NCBI RefSeq assembly: GCF_963675165.1
Contig: NC_087386.1
Location: 4,284,169 to 4,348,168 of the forward strand
Direction: 5' to 3'
DNA length: 64,000 nt
Origin: Halichondria panicea
Taxonomy: Eukaryota; Porifera; Demospongiae; Suberitida; Halichondriidae
Each line of letters starts with the position of its first letter. Position 1 is the first letter of the stretch. Below, piece by piece: positions 21,271-32,195 of this stretch. The notes beneath the pieces were generated by a model. That model saw nothing but the letters and a program-made list of their open reading frames with translations, was not told where the DNA came from and made no database searches. The translations under genes were made by a program, and so were the position numbers.

Positions 21271-22196
21271 ATAATAGTTTTTGTACACACCCATGCACCT
21301 CCAATTATAGTTGTCAGTATTATTATACCTCGATTATTATAGTTCCTATGTTTAATTATTTTGCTATAAAGTAAATTTAATTTGTACTCAACCTCATTAC
21401 TTAGCCTCATTCTCTTCCCTCTAATTTTCCAGCGCAAGCCTCTGCTCACGTATCCATTTAGTGATAATTGTTTCACATTCACCTATTATATACACCTCAA
21501 CTTTATTCTTCACCCCAATGTACATGTGGTTCTATTATTGTTGTCACACTGAGCTATCAGGTCGACTTGTTTGCATGATATATATATATACCGTACATAC
21601 TCTACAATAACATTTTAGAAGCATACAATTAATGTAGCTCTCAATATAAATTACCATTGTGTAGAACCTGTTTCTCTCGACTCTATACAGCCATTCAAAC
21701 AGAGCTCGAGCTCAATTAATATAATAGCTCAGTTCTTGTGAGTGAAATATTATTATACATTGCTGTTTAATAGTATAGTACGTACGTACCGTATAGCGTG
21801 AAATTTTTGTGGGGTGCAAAATTTCGCGTTTTTTTAGGGCAGAGTAGTGAACGCGAAAATTAAAACCAGGATAAACTCCCACACATCGGTATTTCACATT
21901 CTGATGGGTGTAGTTTCCTAGCACTGAACCGCGAATATTAGAACCCACGAACATTTCTGCTGAGGGCTCTGGAGCCAAATAGCGAACATTTCCCGCTATA
22001 CAGTATAATATTGATTGAGTGACTAATGTTTTGGTAAAGACAGATCAGGAGGATAGCATAATTACGTTCGGAATGAGAGTACAAAGAGTGCACAATTCAT
22101 ATAGTCTAAACAACACTAGAATTGTTCTATCTTCTTCAATGTTAGGCAATTCTTCACAAAACAGCTTCTGAATATGATAATTGGGCAACAGTTCAG
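21271..22196. other. Convergent intergenic region between locus C and JMJD4
   Basis: The two genes converge here. Bases 21786-22012 are a MITE (TACCGTATAGCGTGAAATTTTTG at one end, CATTTCCCGCTATACAGTA at the other). The rest is AT-rich with no exon seen. Confidence 0.55.
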
Positions 22197-22487
22197 TTAA
22201 ATTCTTCTGGGAGATTCACCTTCATCTTTTAGTGAAGACAAAACCAGATGCATGCCATATCCATTTTTAGTATTCTCAAATTCAGAGGAAGATTCTAGAA
22301 ATGTGACAGCTTTCAATGGATTGGATAACGTCTCTCGAATCAGTGTGTGCAGTGAGAAGAAGCCTTTGTACAGTTTCGAGGTTGGGGTGAGAATTTCTTT
22401 GAGTTGATTCAGCCTTGACAGAGCAACGATAGAGAGCAGTTGCACAAACTCCCAATAGTCCATCCCAGCACTCGCCTTCAGCACAAC
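22197..22487 (-). CDS. JMJD4: JMJD4-like 2-oxoglutarate oxygenase, last exon
   Basis: The minus-strand acceptor tcaatag leads to VVLKASAGMDYWEFVQLL, continuing to a stop (ending GESPRRI). The segment corresponds to the helical C-terminal tail that follows the JmjC barrel in JMJD4 proteins (pattern CQV-x-x-x-S-G-x-x-x-x-EF). Phase 0 joins it to the 57-nt exon at 23029-23085. JMJD4 is known to hydroxylate a lysine of translation termination factor eRF1; that role is from the family, not from this sequence. Confidence 0.82.
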   Translation of the reverse strand, partial: VVLKASAGMDYWEFVQLLSIVALSRLNQLKEILTPTSKLYKGFFSLHTLIRETLSNPLKAVTFLESSSEFENTKNGYGMHLVLSSLKDEGESPRRI

Positions 22488-22715
22488 CTATTGAGAACAA
22501 TATTATGAATAATTACACAAACAGTATAATTACAATCAGAAAATATACGTGCATGCGCCTACAACTTTAATTCATGCATGCATATAGTTATGTGATGCAT
22601 GCATGATTGTGTATACTGATCAATGCATCGTGTTTTGTGCGTTGATACTTCATATAAGACGCCACGAATAATTATGCTGAGTTAGCATTCCTATATACTA
22701 GACACATGTATACAT

Positions 22716-22922
22716 TACCGTATATAGAGGGTGATTTTCGTGGGGCAAAATATTCGTGGTTTTCGTGGTTGAAGGTCTGACCACGAATGAAGCGACCTTG
22801 GCTACCTTTACGTGTACCTACAGTGCAAGCTCCAACCACTAAAATATTACCCACGAAATGTACGTCTCAATATTGCTGAACCACGAATATTTTGTCCCCC
22901 GAAAATTACCCACTATACGGTA
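22716..22922. mobile_element. TACCGTATA...GGTAATTTTCG MITE, copy 1
   Basis: It has inverted ends TACCGTATATAGAGGGTGATTTTCG and CGAAAATTACCCACTATACGGTA. Internal marks are AAGCGACCTTG, CAGTGCAAGCTCCAACCA and CTCAATATTGCTGAACCACG. Two further copies lie at 25210-25419 (inverted) and 44664-44869. Confidence 0.85.
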
Positions 22923-23028
22923 GTTATATAATTGTAGATTTGGTAGTGTATATAAGGAAGGATTTGATGTCTCCAAGTTGGAGGTTCAATACAGCGCAAA
23001 AAGTATTATAATCTGCTCCAGAGCATAC

Positions 23029-23085
23029 CTGACATTGCTCCTCCCAGCTGTCCATTGATCGACAGTCCTCCAACTCCCGCTTTAC
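23029..23085 (-). CDS. JMJD4: JMJD4 small exon
   Basis: The minus-strand acceptor ttttttccag and donor gtatgc bound 19 codons in phase 0-0: VKRELEDCRSMDSWEEQCQ. It joins QNEL of the exon at 30251-30359 to VVLKA of the last exon. The intron before it is about 7.2 kb and houses the TRAF gene and its pseudogene on the other strand. Confidence 0.8.
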
Positions 23086-23608
23086 CTGGAAAAAAACGAA
23101 ATCACGCAAAAAATTACCTGTAATACCAGGTGAAATGAAGGTGTAAATGTTAGCGGTTTTCGTTGATTAAGCATGCATGCACTGTGAACATGAATTCAAT
23201 ATGCATGCATGCATGCTACATAAAGGCTACATGTATTCCGCGCAAACTTTTCTAACGGTCATTCCAAAATGTTTATACCCTTTTCACTATACGGTACGGT
23301 GCCTTTCCTTTGTGAGGTTATTTTATAATTGTTGTAAAGAATACAAGCTGGATAGTAGATCTACCAATGTACGCGTAACTGAATGTATCAATCTGCTATA
23401 GATCTATAAATCTACCGTATATAGGGTAAAGTTTATTGCGAGGGTATAAACTTTCGTATTTGTCGCTGATTAAGCATGTGCTGCGATACCCATGAATATT
23501 AATATATCGCATGCGCCAAAAGGCAACGAAAATTAAATCCGTGAAATCCTTTCTTTCTAAAAGGTCTTTCAGCGAAAGTTTATAGATCTAGTGATCATGT
23601 ATGTCCAA

Positions 23609-23965
23609 ATGGCATCTAGCTCTGGATCTCTATAGAGTGCCTCTGCCTGGTGGCTTTGAGACTGCCAGTTTCTACTACAAGAGCCTCCGGATGACCTCAA
23701 GTGCTCACTATGTCTGTGTGCATACATGTAGTTAAGCATGGAGACAATTAAGAGATGTGGGAAATCTACTGCATGTATACAGTACTATAATAATAATTAA
23801 CAAGTGCCCAAACTGTCGTAGACTTAAATTGTGACTTTCAGAGATGTTCGAAGTACGTGTATATAGACGAGCAGACGAGCTATACAGTGTACTGTAAGTA
23901 TTAAAACGTTGAGTTTTTCATCACGTATAATCTCTTGCAGGTGAAAGAGACATTTAGTCACTGAA
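23609..23965 (+). pseudogene. Decayed TRAF RING exon (copy of 28708-28948)
   Basis: The sequence follows the intact gene from ATGGCATCYAGCTCTGGATC onward but has several indels, an early TAG, and a scrambled RING core. The splice region and start of exon 2 (GTGAAAGAGACATTTAGTCA) are present, then homology breaks at about 23965. It resumes at 25433. Confidence 0.85.
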
Positions 23966-24604
23966 TGTAGTTTAATGTAGTTAAACGTAGTTAACGAAGA
24001 AATACACTAAACTGCGGCTTTACCTCGAAGCACACAAGCATAGGCGTGGCTTCTGGTCACATGCATGCCTACCGCACATGCGCATCCTGGTTCCACGTGC
24101 TAAAGTACAGCTGCTATCAGCAAGCCACAGACAAATTGGCTGCTCAATCTTAAGCCTCCCACCCTCCCATTCACGGAGGTTAAGACCTATTTTCCATCCG
24201 ACGACGTTGATACCGTTTGGGGGCCTGAATGAGGGCCAAACACTTACATGCTTGTTGCATTTTGAGTGGGCAGATCAAAGGAAACACTGTGCCAATATCT
24301 GCCATATGGCACAGGTCAAGCCTTGAACTGTGCCACTATCTAGATACTGGCATAGTATGGCTGAAGTTACCTAAAGCCTGCCCTCCTCCCAGTAACCTGA
24401 AATGGTCCCTTTTATAGTATAACACTGTTAAACAGATTCAGTGGTAGGCAGAAAACGTTTTTCGTGCGTCTCGTGCATTCCACAGCCACCACAAGTAGTT
24501 GAAACTAGTTGTCCTATAAAAGGAATGATGTGTACACGGAAAGGAATGCACAAGGAATGCAACAAATCAGTTGTTACACAGCTCACTCGTGCGCACATTG
24601 GATA

Positions 24605-24939
24605 TACCGTATCGCGGGTATATTTCGAGGGTATAAATTTTCGCGGATGGACCATTACAAAGGATTTTGCGGATTTTATTTTCGTGGTCTGAGTTCCAGC
24701 CTTTTGGCGCATGCGCACATCAACATGCAGCTGTACCTCCACACCGTTAGCCTCGAATCCAGGCCTAGCCCTATAACGGTGAGGCACCTCTTATTGTCGA
24801 TAGGTGTGGTCAATAATCTGAACACGCCTACTATTCAATGAAGATAAAAATTTTCGTGGGTATAAATTTTTGCGGTACAGGCTCAATCCGCGAAAACCGC
24901 AAACATTTTATACCCTCGAAATATACCCGCTATACGGTA
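24605..24939. mobile_element. MITE with CGCGGGTATATTTCGAGGGTA termini
   Basis: Left end TACCGTATCGCGGGTATATTTCG and right end CGAAATATACCCGCTATACGGTA are inverted repeats. A TAGCCTCGAATCCAGGCC fragment of another family lies inside at 24748-24790. Confidence 0.75.
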
Positions 24940-25209
24940 TTGGCTCAGTAGTGCACTTGCCCTCAAGGCCTGCAGCCCTCGGGCCTAAGTCACTACTGAG
25001 CCAATATATCCCATGTGGCACTCGTGCATGTGTCACAACTATAACTTAATGCTAATCACAGGGGGGCCCCTCTCTCAGTACTCCCCCAAAACCTAACCGC
25101 AGTCACGTGACCCCCAACTTCTAGCGTGACAAGGCACGAGACATCCGCTTAGACCGCCAAAAGATAAGGATATGATGCATTACCTAGATCGCAATCCTGT
25201 ACTGCAATC

Positions 25210-25419
25210 TACCGTATAGCGGGTAATTTTCGGGGGACAAAATATTCGTGGTTCAGCAATATTGAGACATTTCGTGGGTAATATTTTCGTGGTTGGAGCT
25301 TGCACTGCAGGTAAAGGTAGGCAAGGTCGCTTCATTCGTGGGTAAAATATTCGTGGTCAGACCTCCAACCACGAAAACCACGAATATTTTGCCCCACGAA
25401 AATTACACGCTATACGGTA
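25210..25419. mobile_element. TACCGTATAGCGGGTAATTTTCG MITE, copy 2 (inverted)
   Basis: It is the same element as 22716-22922 in the opposite orientation, with intact inverted ends and the internal CAATATTGAGACATTTCGTGG and AAGGTCGCTTCATTCGTGGG. Confidence 0.88.
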
Positions 25420-25432
25420 TATGACCATAGTT

Positions 25433-26395
25433 AAAGGTGAAGTGCCAGAATAGTGAGTGTCTGGGTAGGAGAACTCAGATATCTCAAAGAACACCTCAAA
25501 ACGTGCAATTACACAAAACTACTTTGCCCAAACGAATTAATGCAAACAAAAGATTAGAAAGCGGTCTATATATTGAGAATTCAACAATTTGGGAAGTCTG
25601 TGAAGTATAATTATTGCGAGGATCTTAGAAGGCATCTCAAAACAGAATGCCCACAGAGTCAATTTGAGTGTCCTCACTGCCACGAGAATGGGAAATATGA
25701 AGATATCACTGCATGGCATACTAGACATTTTTGTCCCAAGGTAAAAACCATGCAGGTGTCCTCAGATTGTGATAATTAAAAGTGAACATATTTGTATTTG
25801 CCCTTATCAAAAGCTTATATGCGAATACAAAGAATTTGGTTGTACAATGTCGCAAAGACCTCAAGGATCACGAGAATAACAACAAGCTGCACCTTCGTAT
25901 CACCATGGATATCCTGCTGGCGGTACAGACACAGTGTAGAAGGTGGACAGAAGAATGCAGTGTATTAAGGGCACCAGTCAATTTGACTGCCAAACAAGCT
26001 CATCAGATAACATTTAAAAGAACAATTTCAGGAAAAAAGGAAGGAATTTCACATTCGATATACAATAATCGAAATCAAAGGATACGGTTTTCTAGAGCGC
26101 TAAGGTGCAAACACATCAGTATGTACTTACTTAATGAAAGGAGAATACGATGATCAACTTGAGTTCCCTTTCCAAAGTACCATAAAAATTGAACTACTGA
26201 ATCAATTGCAGAATAGGAATCATCACCAACAGTCTTACGAAGACCTGTTCTAGATTGGGTGCTGAAAGAGTAGAAGACCGCGAAAAGGATTTTTTCTGTT
26301 TAGCAGCATGGAAGCATTTATACTGCACACTGAGCTTGAGCTCAACACTACCACAAACTGTCAGTACTTACTGAATGACACACTAATTTTTAGAA
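25433..26395 (+). pseudogene. Decayed TRAF zinc-finger and MATH exon (copy of 29050-30066)
   Basis: The sequence tracks the intact exon (GTGAAGTGCCAGAATAGTGA and onward) but has a deletion in the zinc-finger region, missing codons after TGTCCCAAGG, and several frameshifts in MATH. Homology ends abruptly at CACTAATTTTTAGA (26395). The next base begins a JMJD4-like exon on the other strand. Confidence 0.88.
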
Positions 26396-26411
26396 TGCAA
26401 TGGCATTTGAC

Positions 26412-26508
26412 CTCCACCAGTGGGCATATTCCTTCAGCGTCATCTCAGTTTTACGGTGAGTAGAGAATTCAACACAAGAGCAATCAGCCACAGGGACTAC
26501 TACATGTC
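26412..26508 (-). CDS. JMJD4: JMJD4 exon out of order (displaced exon)
   Basis: On the minus strand a C-rich tract of 15 cytosines and ag acceptor precede HVVVPVADCSCVEF, then TEMTLKEYAHWW. In JMJD4 proteins this segment follows the HYG/HFG motif that ends the first exon (32708). Entry phase 1 fits exon 1 (HF + G). Exit phase 2 fits the exon starting at 32327 (WW + R + DFPNYK). Yet it lies 5.8 kb on the far side of that exon. No other version was found between 32327 and 32708. Either the exon was moved, duplicated with loss of the original, or the assembly is wrong here. Confidence 0.75.
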
Positions 26509-26510
26509 CT

Positions 26511-26525
26511 GGGGGGGGGGGGGGG
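26511..26525. repeat. Run of 15 G (C-tract before displaced JMJD4 exon)
   Basis: A homopolymer of 15 guanines on the plus strand forms the pyrimidine tract of the minus-strand exon at 26412-26508. Such runs are prone to length errors in sequencing. Confidence 0.9.
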
Positions 26526-27840
26526 TGATGTGTACATACTAGATCGCCATGACGAAATAGTATTGAACTGAAAGTGTAGTCCTGGGTCACAAACACCATT
26601 TATAGTAAAACGGTATACTTAATAATTATTCTATAAGCAAGTCACCTTCTATGGCCCAAAGTCTCCAGTTAGTTATATTTATAGCCTGCCTGTGCTAGCA
26701 AGGTCACAACGAGATCGCCTGATCGTTTGATCTGATCACAATGTTTATCAAGATCAATGTTTATCATAACAGCCCAACTTGCTTCAGTTGCTAGTGAAGT
26801 TTCAAATGTGCATTTTGAAAGGCGATTAGGTCTGCTCCAAGATATTTTGGTGCGGTGGTACGCAGTAAAGATCAAGCTGCTCTCACAAAGTCAAGCACTG
26901 ATCCAAAGGGGCATGAGTTGACAATAATTGCATGGTCTTCCTTCGAAAAAAGCTAACTACTGGAAAGCCGTGCATGCACGTTCAGCAAGAGTCACTCAAG
27001 GAAAGAACAAGGTACATGCAGCTAATTTAGTCCATTTGTGTTGAGTGTGTCCTTCATAAAGTTGCTACCGTATTACTAGAATGTTTTGCGAGCATCAAAC
27101 ATTTGCGAACTTTGCGATGGTTGATCAATTCGCAACAATAAAATCCGCAAAACCTAAATTATTACATGTACTAGTAAATACACACGATCCTTGCCAGAAC
27201 GCAATAGTTAGATCGCAAAAAGAGTCAACTTTCCTACTGATTTGGCTCATTCGCAAAGGTTTTTTACCCGCTAGTAATACGGTATATATAACCTTTACTG
27301 AAATTCAAAGCTTCATATATGGACTGATTCCTTGTTAAAAAGCGCTTCATCTATATCCCAGGCATACTTGTCAACTACATAACTTCCGGGGCCAAACTCA
27401 ACGCAAATAGACTATCTCATGCATGGCTGGTTGAAAAAGGTTGCAAGGAAAGCTCTTAAAGAGGGAGTATTTATTGAGGAAGATCGAGTGCCTAACTCAA
27501 TTGCTGATGAAAATGTCGATATTTTCTTGGTGCGAAGACACTTTACTTCATGCTTGGGCCGCGAGACTTGTTGAAGATGTATATTAAGCAGAAGCTGAAG
27601 AAAATGTGCTGGACTTACATCATGTTACCCATGACCTCAATACAGATCTGTCTATTGTGTATTGCTTGCGAGTCTTGCTTACTGTGGTATACCACTTCAA
27701 GTGTGTAGGACTTACTAAACAACTGAAATAAAAAAATTGGTTTTGTAGGAAATGCTATAATTATATGCAAAAGCAAAGCTACAAGTGATTAGCAGTTTAT
27801 AGTTGCTTTTTCGTGTACTATTGTATACAGTGTATAATTA
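26526..27840. other. Gene-free stretch with one MITE
   Basis: A MITE-like element lies at about 27068-27285 (ACCGTATTACTAGAATGTTTTGCGAGC to GCTAGTAATACGGTA). A phrase near 26716-26758 (ATCACAATGTTTATCAAGATCAA) recurs at about 32435 in the JMJD4 intron. Nothing coding is recognised. Confidence 0.45.
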
Positions 27841-27859
27841 TTCTTAGCATTCTAGTCAA

Positions 27860-28190
27860 GCGTGGGTGATGTAATCTATCAACCCATCCAAGTGTGGGTG
27901 ATGTAATCTACTTTCTTGATAGATTACATCACCCACACTTGGATTGGTCAGTGTGCAAAACATCAGATGTATGCGGAGAGTAACGTGACTTCCTGGCACA
28001 AGCTTGGAATTTGCACACTGACCAATCCAAGCGTGGGTGATGTAATCTATCAACCCATCCATATGTGGGTGATGTAATCTACTTTCTTGATAGATTACAT
28101 CACCCACACTTGGATTGGTCAGTGTGTAAATTTCAAGCTTGTGACAGATACAGGAAGTCACGTTACTCTCCGCATACATCTGATGTACAG
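27860..28190. repeat. Compound foldback repeat (GTGGGTGATGTAATCTA)
   Basis: A ~97-bp unit containing its own hairpin occurs twice in direct order (about 27864-27960 and 28031-28130). The intervening arm AGTGTGCAAAACATCAGATG...GTAACGTGACTTCC is repeated inverted at about 28125-28186. The block can fold in several alternative ways. It lies 520 bp upstream of the TRAF start codon. Confidence 0.85.
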
Positions 28191-28707
28191 TATGCCTACG
28201 TTCGATACTCTCTTCTCTATCATAATTATACTCTTGCTAATATACATACAGCACGCTTAACACGTTTTAGCAATACAACACTATAAATAGTAGCTGTTCG
28301 CCTAAAAATTAAACTGGGATGTCCCTTTTTACTGGGTGTGGTCAGTCATTAGCAAGTACTACACATGGCTCACAGACGGGGCCGGGGCGTGTTATAAATT
28401 GCTGAAAAAGATGATGTCTCGAGAAAACACAACTTTCTTATTTTGAGTGAGTTACCTGGCAAAATAGCCTCGTTTATAGGGCGTAATGCGGATAGTTTTC
28501 AAGGTTTTACTGCAGATTCAATGTAAAATAATCACGTGAACTGCTTCGGTTACCAATCCCTCTTACTCTTCTATCTATGCTGGCATGCAGTGAGAGGCTG
28601 AAACTTAGTGAGGCTGAAGCATGCAGAACGGCTATATATAGATTATAATTAATGTTTCTGAGGTTATTATTAGTAGGCCTATAAATAGACTTCTACTTTA
28701 TAGTCAA

Positions 28708-28948
28708 ATGGCATCCAGCTCTGGATCTAGAGTTCTTCTGTCTGGTGGCTATGACTGCCAGTTTCTACAAGAGCCTCCTGATGACCTCAAGTGCTTGATA
28801 TGTCTGTGTGTGGCCAGAGACCCCTTACAGCATGGAGACAAAGGATGTGGGAAAATCTACTGTAGACAGTGTATCACAGAGTATAAGAAGAAGAATGACA
28901 AGTGCCCAAACTGTCGTAGACTAATTGTGACTTTCAGAGATGTTCGAA
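28708..28948 (+). CDS. TRAF-like protein, exon 1: RING finger
   Basis: The ATG opens MASSSGSRVLLSGGYDCQFL, followed by a RING pattern: CLICLCVARDPLQHGDKGCG, then the IYCRQC and KCPNC pairs. The RING gives expected ubiquitin-ligase activity. A gtaaga donor in phase 1 (R + S) joins it to the zinc-finger/MATH exon after a 72-nt intron. The gene lies inside, and antisense to, the large JMJD4 intron. A decayed copy is at 23609-26395. Confidence 0.92.
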
Positions 28949-29020
28949 GTAAGAATAGACGAGCTAGCTAGGCTCATAATTTGAACGTTGATTGTTGTCA
29001 TCACATACTATTTCATGCAG

Positions 29021-30117
29021 GTGAAAGAGACATTCAGTCACTGAAGGTGAAGTGCCAGAATAGTGAGTGTCTGTGGGTAGGAGAACTTAGATATCTTGAA
29101 GAACACCTCAAGACGTGCGATTACACAAAACTACCCTGCCCAAACAAATGCGAACAAATGATTAGAAAGCGGTCTATTGAGAATTCAATAATTTGGAAAG
29201 TCATTGAAGTATATCGCAAGGATCTTAGAAGGCACCTCAAAACAGAATGCCCACAGCGTCAATTTCAGTGTCCTCACTGCCACGAGACTGGGACATATGA
29301 ACATATCACCAAATGGCATATTAGACATTTTTGTCCCAAGGTAAAAATCAGGTGTCCTAATTCTCCAGATTGTGATAAAACTTTTTTGAGGGAAATAAAA
29401 AGTGAACATGTTTCTATTTGCCCTTATCAAAAGCTTATATGCAAGTACAAAGAATTTGGTTGCATAATGAAACCATTTCGCAAAGACCTCAAGGATCACG
29501 AGAATAACGACAAGCTACACCTTCGTATCACCATGGATACCCTGCTGGCAGTACAGACACAGTGTAGAAAATGGACAGAAGAATGCAGTGTATTGAGGGC
29601 ACCAGACAATTCAACTGCCAAACAAGCTCATCGGATAACATTTAAAATGAACAATTTCGGAAAATATAAGGAAAAGGGGAAGGAATTTCATAGCCCATTC
29701 TTTCATACTCATCCAGAAGGATACAAAATGATTATCGAAATCAAAGGGTACGGTTTTTTAGAGCATGAAGGTACACACATATCAGTGTGTACCTACCTAA
29801 TGAAAGGAGAATACGATGATCAACTCGAGTTCCCTTTCCAAGGTACCTTAAAAATTGAACTACTGAATCAATTGCAGAATAGAAATCATCACCAACAGTC
29901 TTACGATAACAAGGGTTATTGTAGATTGGGTGCTGAAAGAGTAACAGATTGCGAAAAGGCTTTTTACCCGTTTAGCAGCATGGACGCATTTATACCGCAC
30001 ACTGAGCTTGAGCTCAACACTACCACAAACTGTCAGTACTTACTGAATGACACACTAATTTTTAGAGCTTCTGTTGAAGTGCCTTCTTATAAGCCTTGGT
30101 TACAATGCACTGCTTAA
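29021..30117 (+). CDS. TRAF-like protein, exon 2: TRAF zinc fingers and MATH domain
   Basis: After the acceptor tttcatgcag the exon encodes ERDIQSLKVKCQNSECLWVG and a series of TRAF-type CxxxxC-H-C fingers (CDYTKLPCPNKCEQ; HLKTECPQRQFQCPHC; CPNSPDC; CKYKEFGC). A short helical linker (DTLLAVQTQCRKWTEECS) replaces the long coiled coil of typical TRAFs. The C-terminal MATH domain has HRITFKMNNF, FFHTHPEGYKMIIEIKGYGF and LNDTLIFRASVEV, and ends at TAA. TRAFs link receptors and death-domain adaptors to NF-kB-type signalling. It ends 134 bp before a JMJD4 exon on the opposite strand. Confidence 0.93.
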
Positions 30118-30250
30118 TGATTATGTGTATGTGCAATTGTTATTAATTTGTGTAGTGTCTTTTTACTGTTATTATGGTACGTATTGCCAAATTGACACTC
30201 CAGCCTACATGCATGTAGTACAATTATACAGATGTACCACGTACCAATAC

Positions 30251-30359
30251 CAGTTCATTCTGTAGATGTGACCACATGTACCCAATGCCACAAGAGTTAG
30301 TCCAGTTGTGATTAATGGAGAGGGTGTCCTCAGTGTTTCTCACTTGGTGATGCCATCCA
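30251..30359 (-). CDS. JMJD4: JMJD4 exon with distal iron ligand
   Basis: The minus-strand acceptor ccatgcag and donor gtattg bound SGWHHQVRNTEDTLSINHNW and GYMWSHLQNEL. The histidine in GWHHQV is the expected third iron ligand of the JmjC fold. The S codon is split with the preceding exon (VP + S); exit is phase 0. Confidence 0.9.
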
Positions 30360-30379
30360 CTGCATGGAGGGATACAGCA

Positions 30380-31590
30380 GGAAGAAAAGTAGAGCAGCAT
30401 GGACTATTTGCTCCTGTTGATACATGGTAAATAAGAGGAGCGTAAGTAATTGGTTGCCAAGGCCAGCCACCAACCAATGAGAAATAAGCTACATAATATC
30501 ATAATTGTTAAGAAGGTGAACATGCATGGCAACATAATTCTTCCCAAAAAATATGTTCCTATTATGCTCAAAATATTATTATGCCAGCTAATAGGGATTA
30601 TAGGCAAACAGTATACACACAATAGATACACACAATAGTTAGAAGGGAAAGGGAAAAGTTGACATTGACTGACTGCTCGCCTTGGGAAATGCTATGATGG
30701 AGAGGCTATTGGGATAGAGACACTTCATGTATACTCTAGAGATCATGATGGCTCAGATGAGTGCAACTATGTTCAGAAAAAATTGACAGGGATTTAGCAG
30801 CATGCAGAGAGTACCACTATTATAACTAGTGTTCAAGCTGGCGCTGTGCTAATGCCTCTCGCCATGTTTTTGCTTTCGCTGAAAAGTATTAGAGTGTTAT
30901 ATTAGTTTCTATAATGAATATTAAAGTTAGCTTATCTATATAAAGTCACTGAGAAGAAAAGACTTATTTACATGCATCTATTGCTGTATTATGTGGCTTA
31001 CCAGGACCTCAAGAAAGAAGAAAATTGATTCTTCCAGGATCTGTGTAGTTCAGTGTATATAATATCTAAGAAGAAAAGACCTGTGTACATGCATATTGTT
31101 ATCTATATTGTTATATGGTGGCTTACCAGGCCTTCAAGACAAAGATGATTCTGCCAGGAGGATCTGGATCTGGATCTTGGATATTATTTCTCACACATGG
31201 GGAATGAGCGTGCATGCGCATTACATCCACAGGAATAATTAAAGGGTGTGTCCAAAGAGATCAATTTTCACAAATGGCTACTGCTAGCTAGCTGTTTTAA
31301 CAGATATTTTCTGAGTATTGTAGCTAACAAAAAGCTAGCGCTTTAGTGCAAGGCCAACTCATATGTTGAATAGAAAGTTTGTGGGGACAGATGATGCTAT
31401 GAAAGATTCTGAAGAGACTGCAACAGCCTTCAATGTGAGTCAAAACTAGCCATAACTCGAGAAAGAAGCTTTAGTTTGCTAATCCATGAATCAAAATCCA
31501 AGAGAACGTGGCTAGAAGCCTATAGAAGCTGTTAGCTTTCGTCGCATTGCAACCGTTGAGCAGTTACAGCTGGAACAGACACACACACAG

Positions 31591-31621
<31 letters not shown>

Positions 31622-31690
31622 CAGCTTTACCGTATCCCTCGTGCGGCTACGCCTCGAGGCATAATTATACTCCATTGAAGTAATAATTAC
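30380..31690. repeat. Repeat-rich JMJD4 intron
   Basis: It contains a 68-bp unit (GTTCAAGCTGGCGCTGTGCT, about 30828-30895) repeated at 33010-33077. Two tandem pieces ending GGCTTACCAGGMCYTCAAG follow (30955-31165). A family-1 dispersed element (31330-31668) ends in a CA tract and CGTGCGGCTACGCCTCGAGGC. No gene is seen. Confidence 0.6.
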
Positions 31691-31697
31691 ACCTCAC

Positions 31698-31910
31698 CTT
31701 GGAACAAAGATGATCTCCCCTGATCTCTGCACGACTCGTATGGGCCCACAAGATTTGTGTACATTAGGATACAGCTCTTTATTCTCCAGCTCTCTACTGG
31801 TAACGTCGAATGGCAGATGACCAAACTTGTCTTTGAGAAGCTCCTCCTCTCCCGGTGGGAAGAGCAGCCACTCTTTGCAACCACACACGTTGGCAGACCA
31901 GCTGTATGAT
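31698..31910 (-). CDS. JMJD4: JMJD4 exon: JmjC core
   Basis: Minus-strand acceptor acacacag (a CA microsatellite serves as the upstream tract) and donor gtgagg. The exon encodes SYSWSANVCGCKEWLLFPPG, then FGHLPFDVTSREL and IRVVQRSGEIIFVP. This matches the beta-barrel core of JMJD4 after the HxD motif. Confidence 0.93.
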
Positions 31911-32121
31911 CTGTGTGTGTGAGAGAGAGAGAGAGAGAGTGTGTGTGTGTGTGTGCAGGGGGGTTGTTTGGAGACAACGGTATCCAAGATGCATGTACAT
32001 GCATGTATATTGAGTTGTACTGTTAGGTCATTAGGTACAGAACGTAATCCTACCACCATACAGGTTAGTGCAAGGTAGGCAATTAATCTGTATTGTCACA
32101 GACCACATGTTAAATGATTAC

Positions 32122-32148
32122 CTGAACACATCAGCATGAAAAGGAGTC
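32122..32148 (-). CDS. JMJD4: JMJD4 27-nt microexon with HxD iron-binding motif
   Basis: A very short exon between cttcacag and gtaatc encodes TPFHADVF. H and D in FHAD are the first two iron ligands of the dioxygenase. Joins on both sides are phase-consistent (GT-W and F-R-S). Confidence 0.92.
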
Positions 32149-32195
32149 CTGTGAAGATTTAAATCAATAATTATACATTTTAAGTACTTGCTTAC

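Larger units (their letters stand above)
23966..25432. other. 1.47-kb insertion inside the TRAF pseudogene
   Basis: Homology to the intact TRAF gene stops at CACTGAA and resumes at GGTGAAGTGCCAG, which are adjacent in the functional copy. The insert holds at least two MITEs (24605-24939 and 25210-25419), a fragment of the TAGCCTCG family (24748-24790), and otherwise unassigned DNA. No gene is seen. Confidence 0.75.

Noticed and set aside
28708..30117. Retrocopy origin of the TRAF gene or pseudogene
   Set aside because: Both copies retain the intron splice region between RING and zinc-finger exons, so the duplication was at DNA level.
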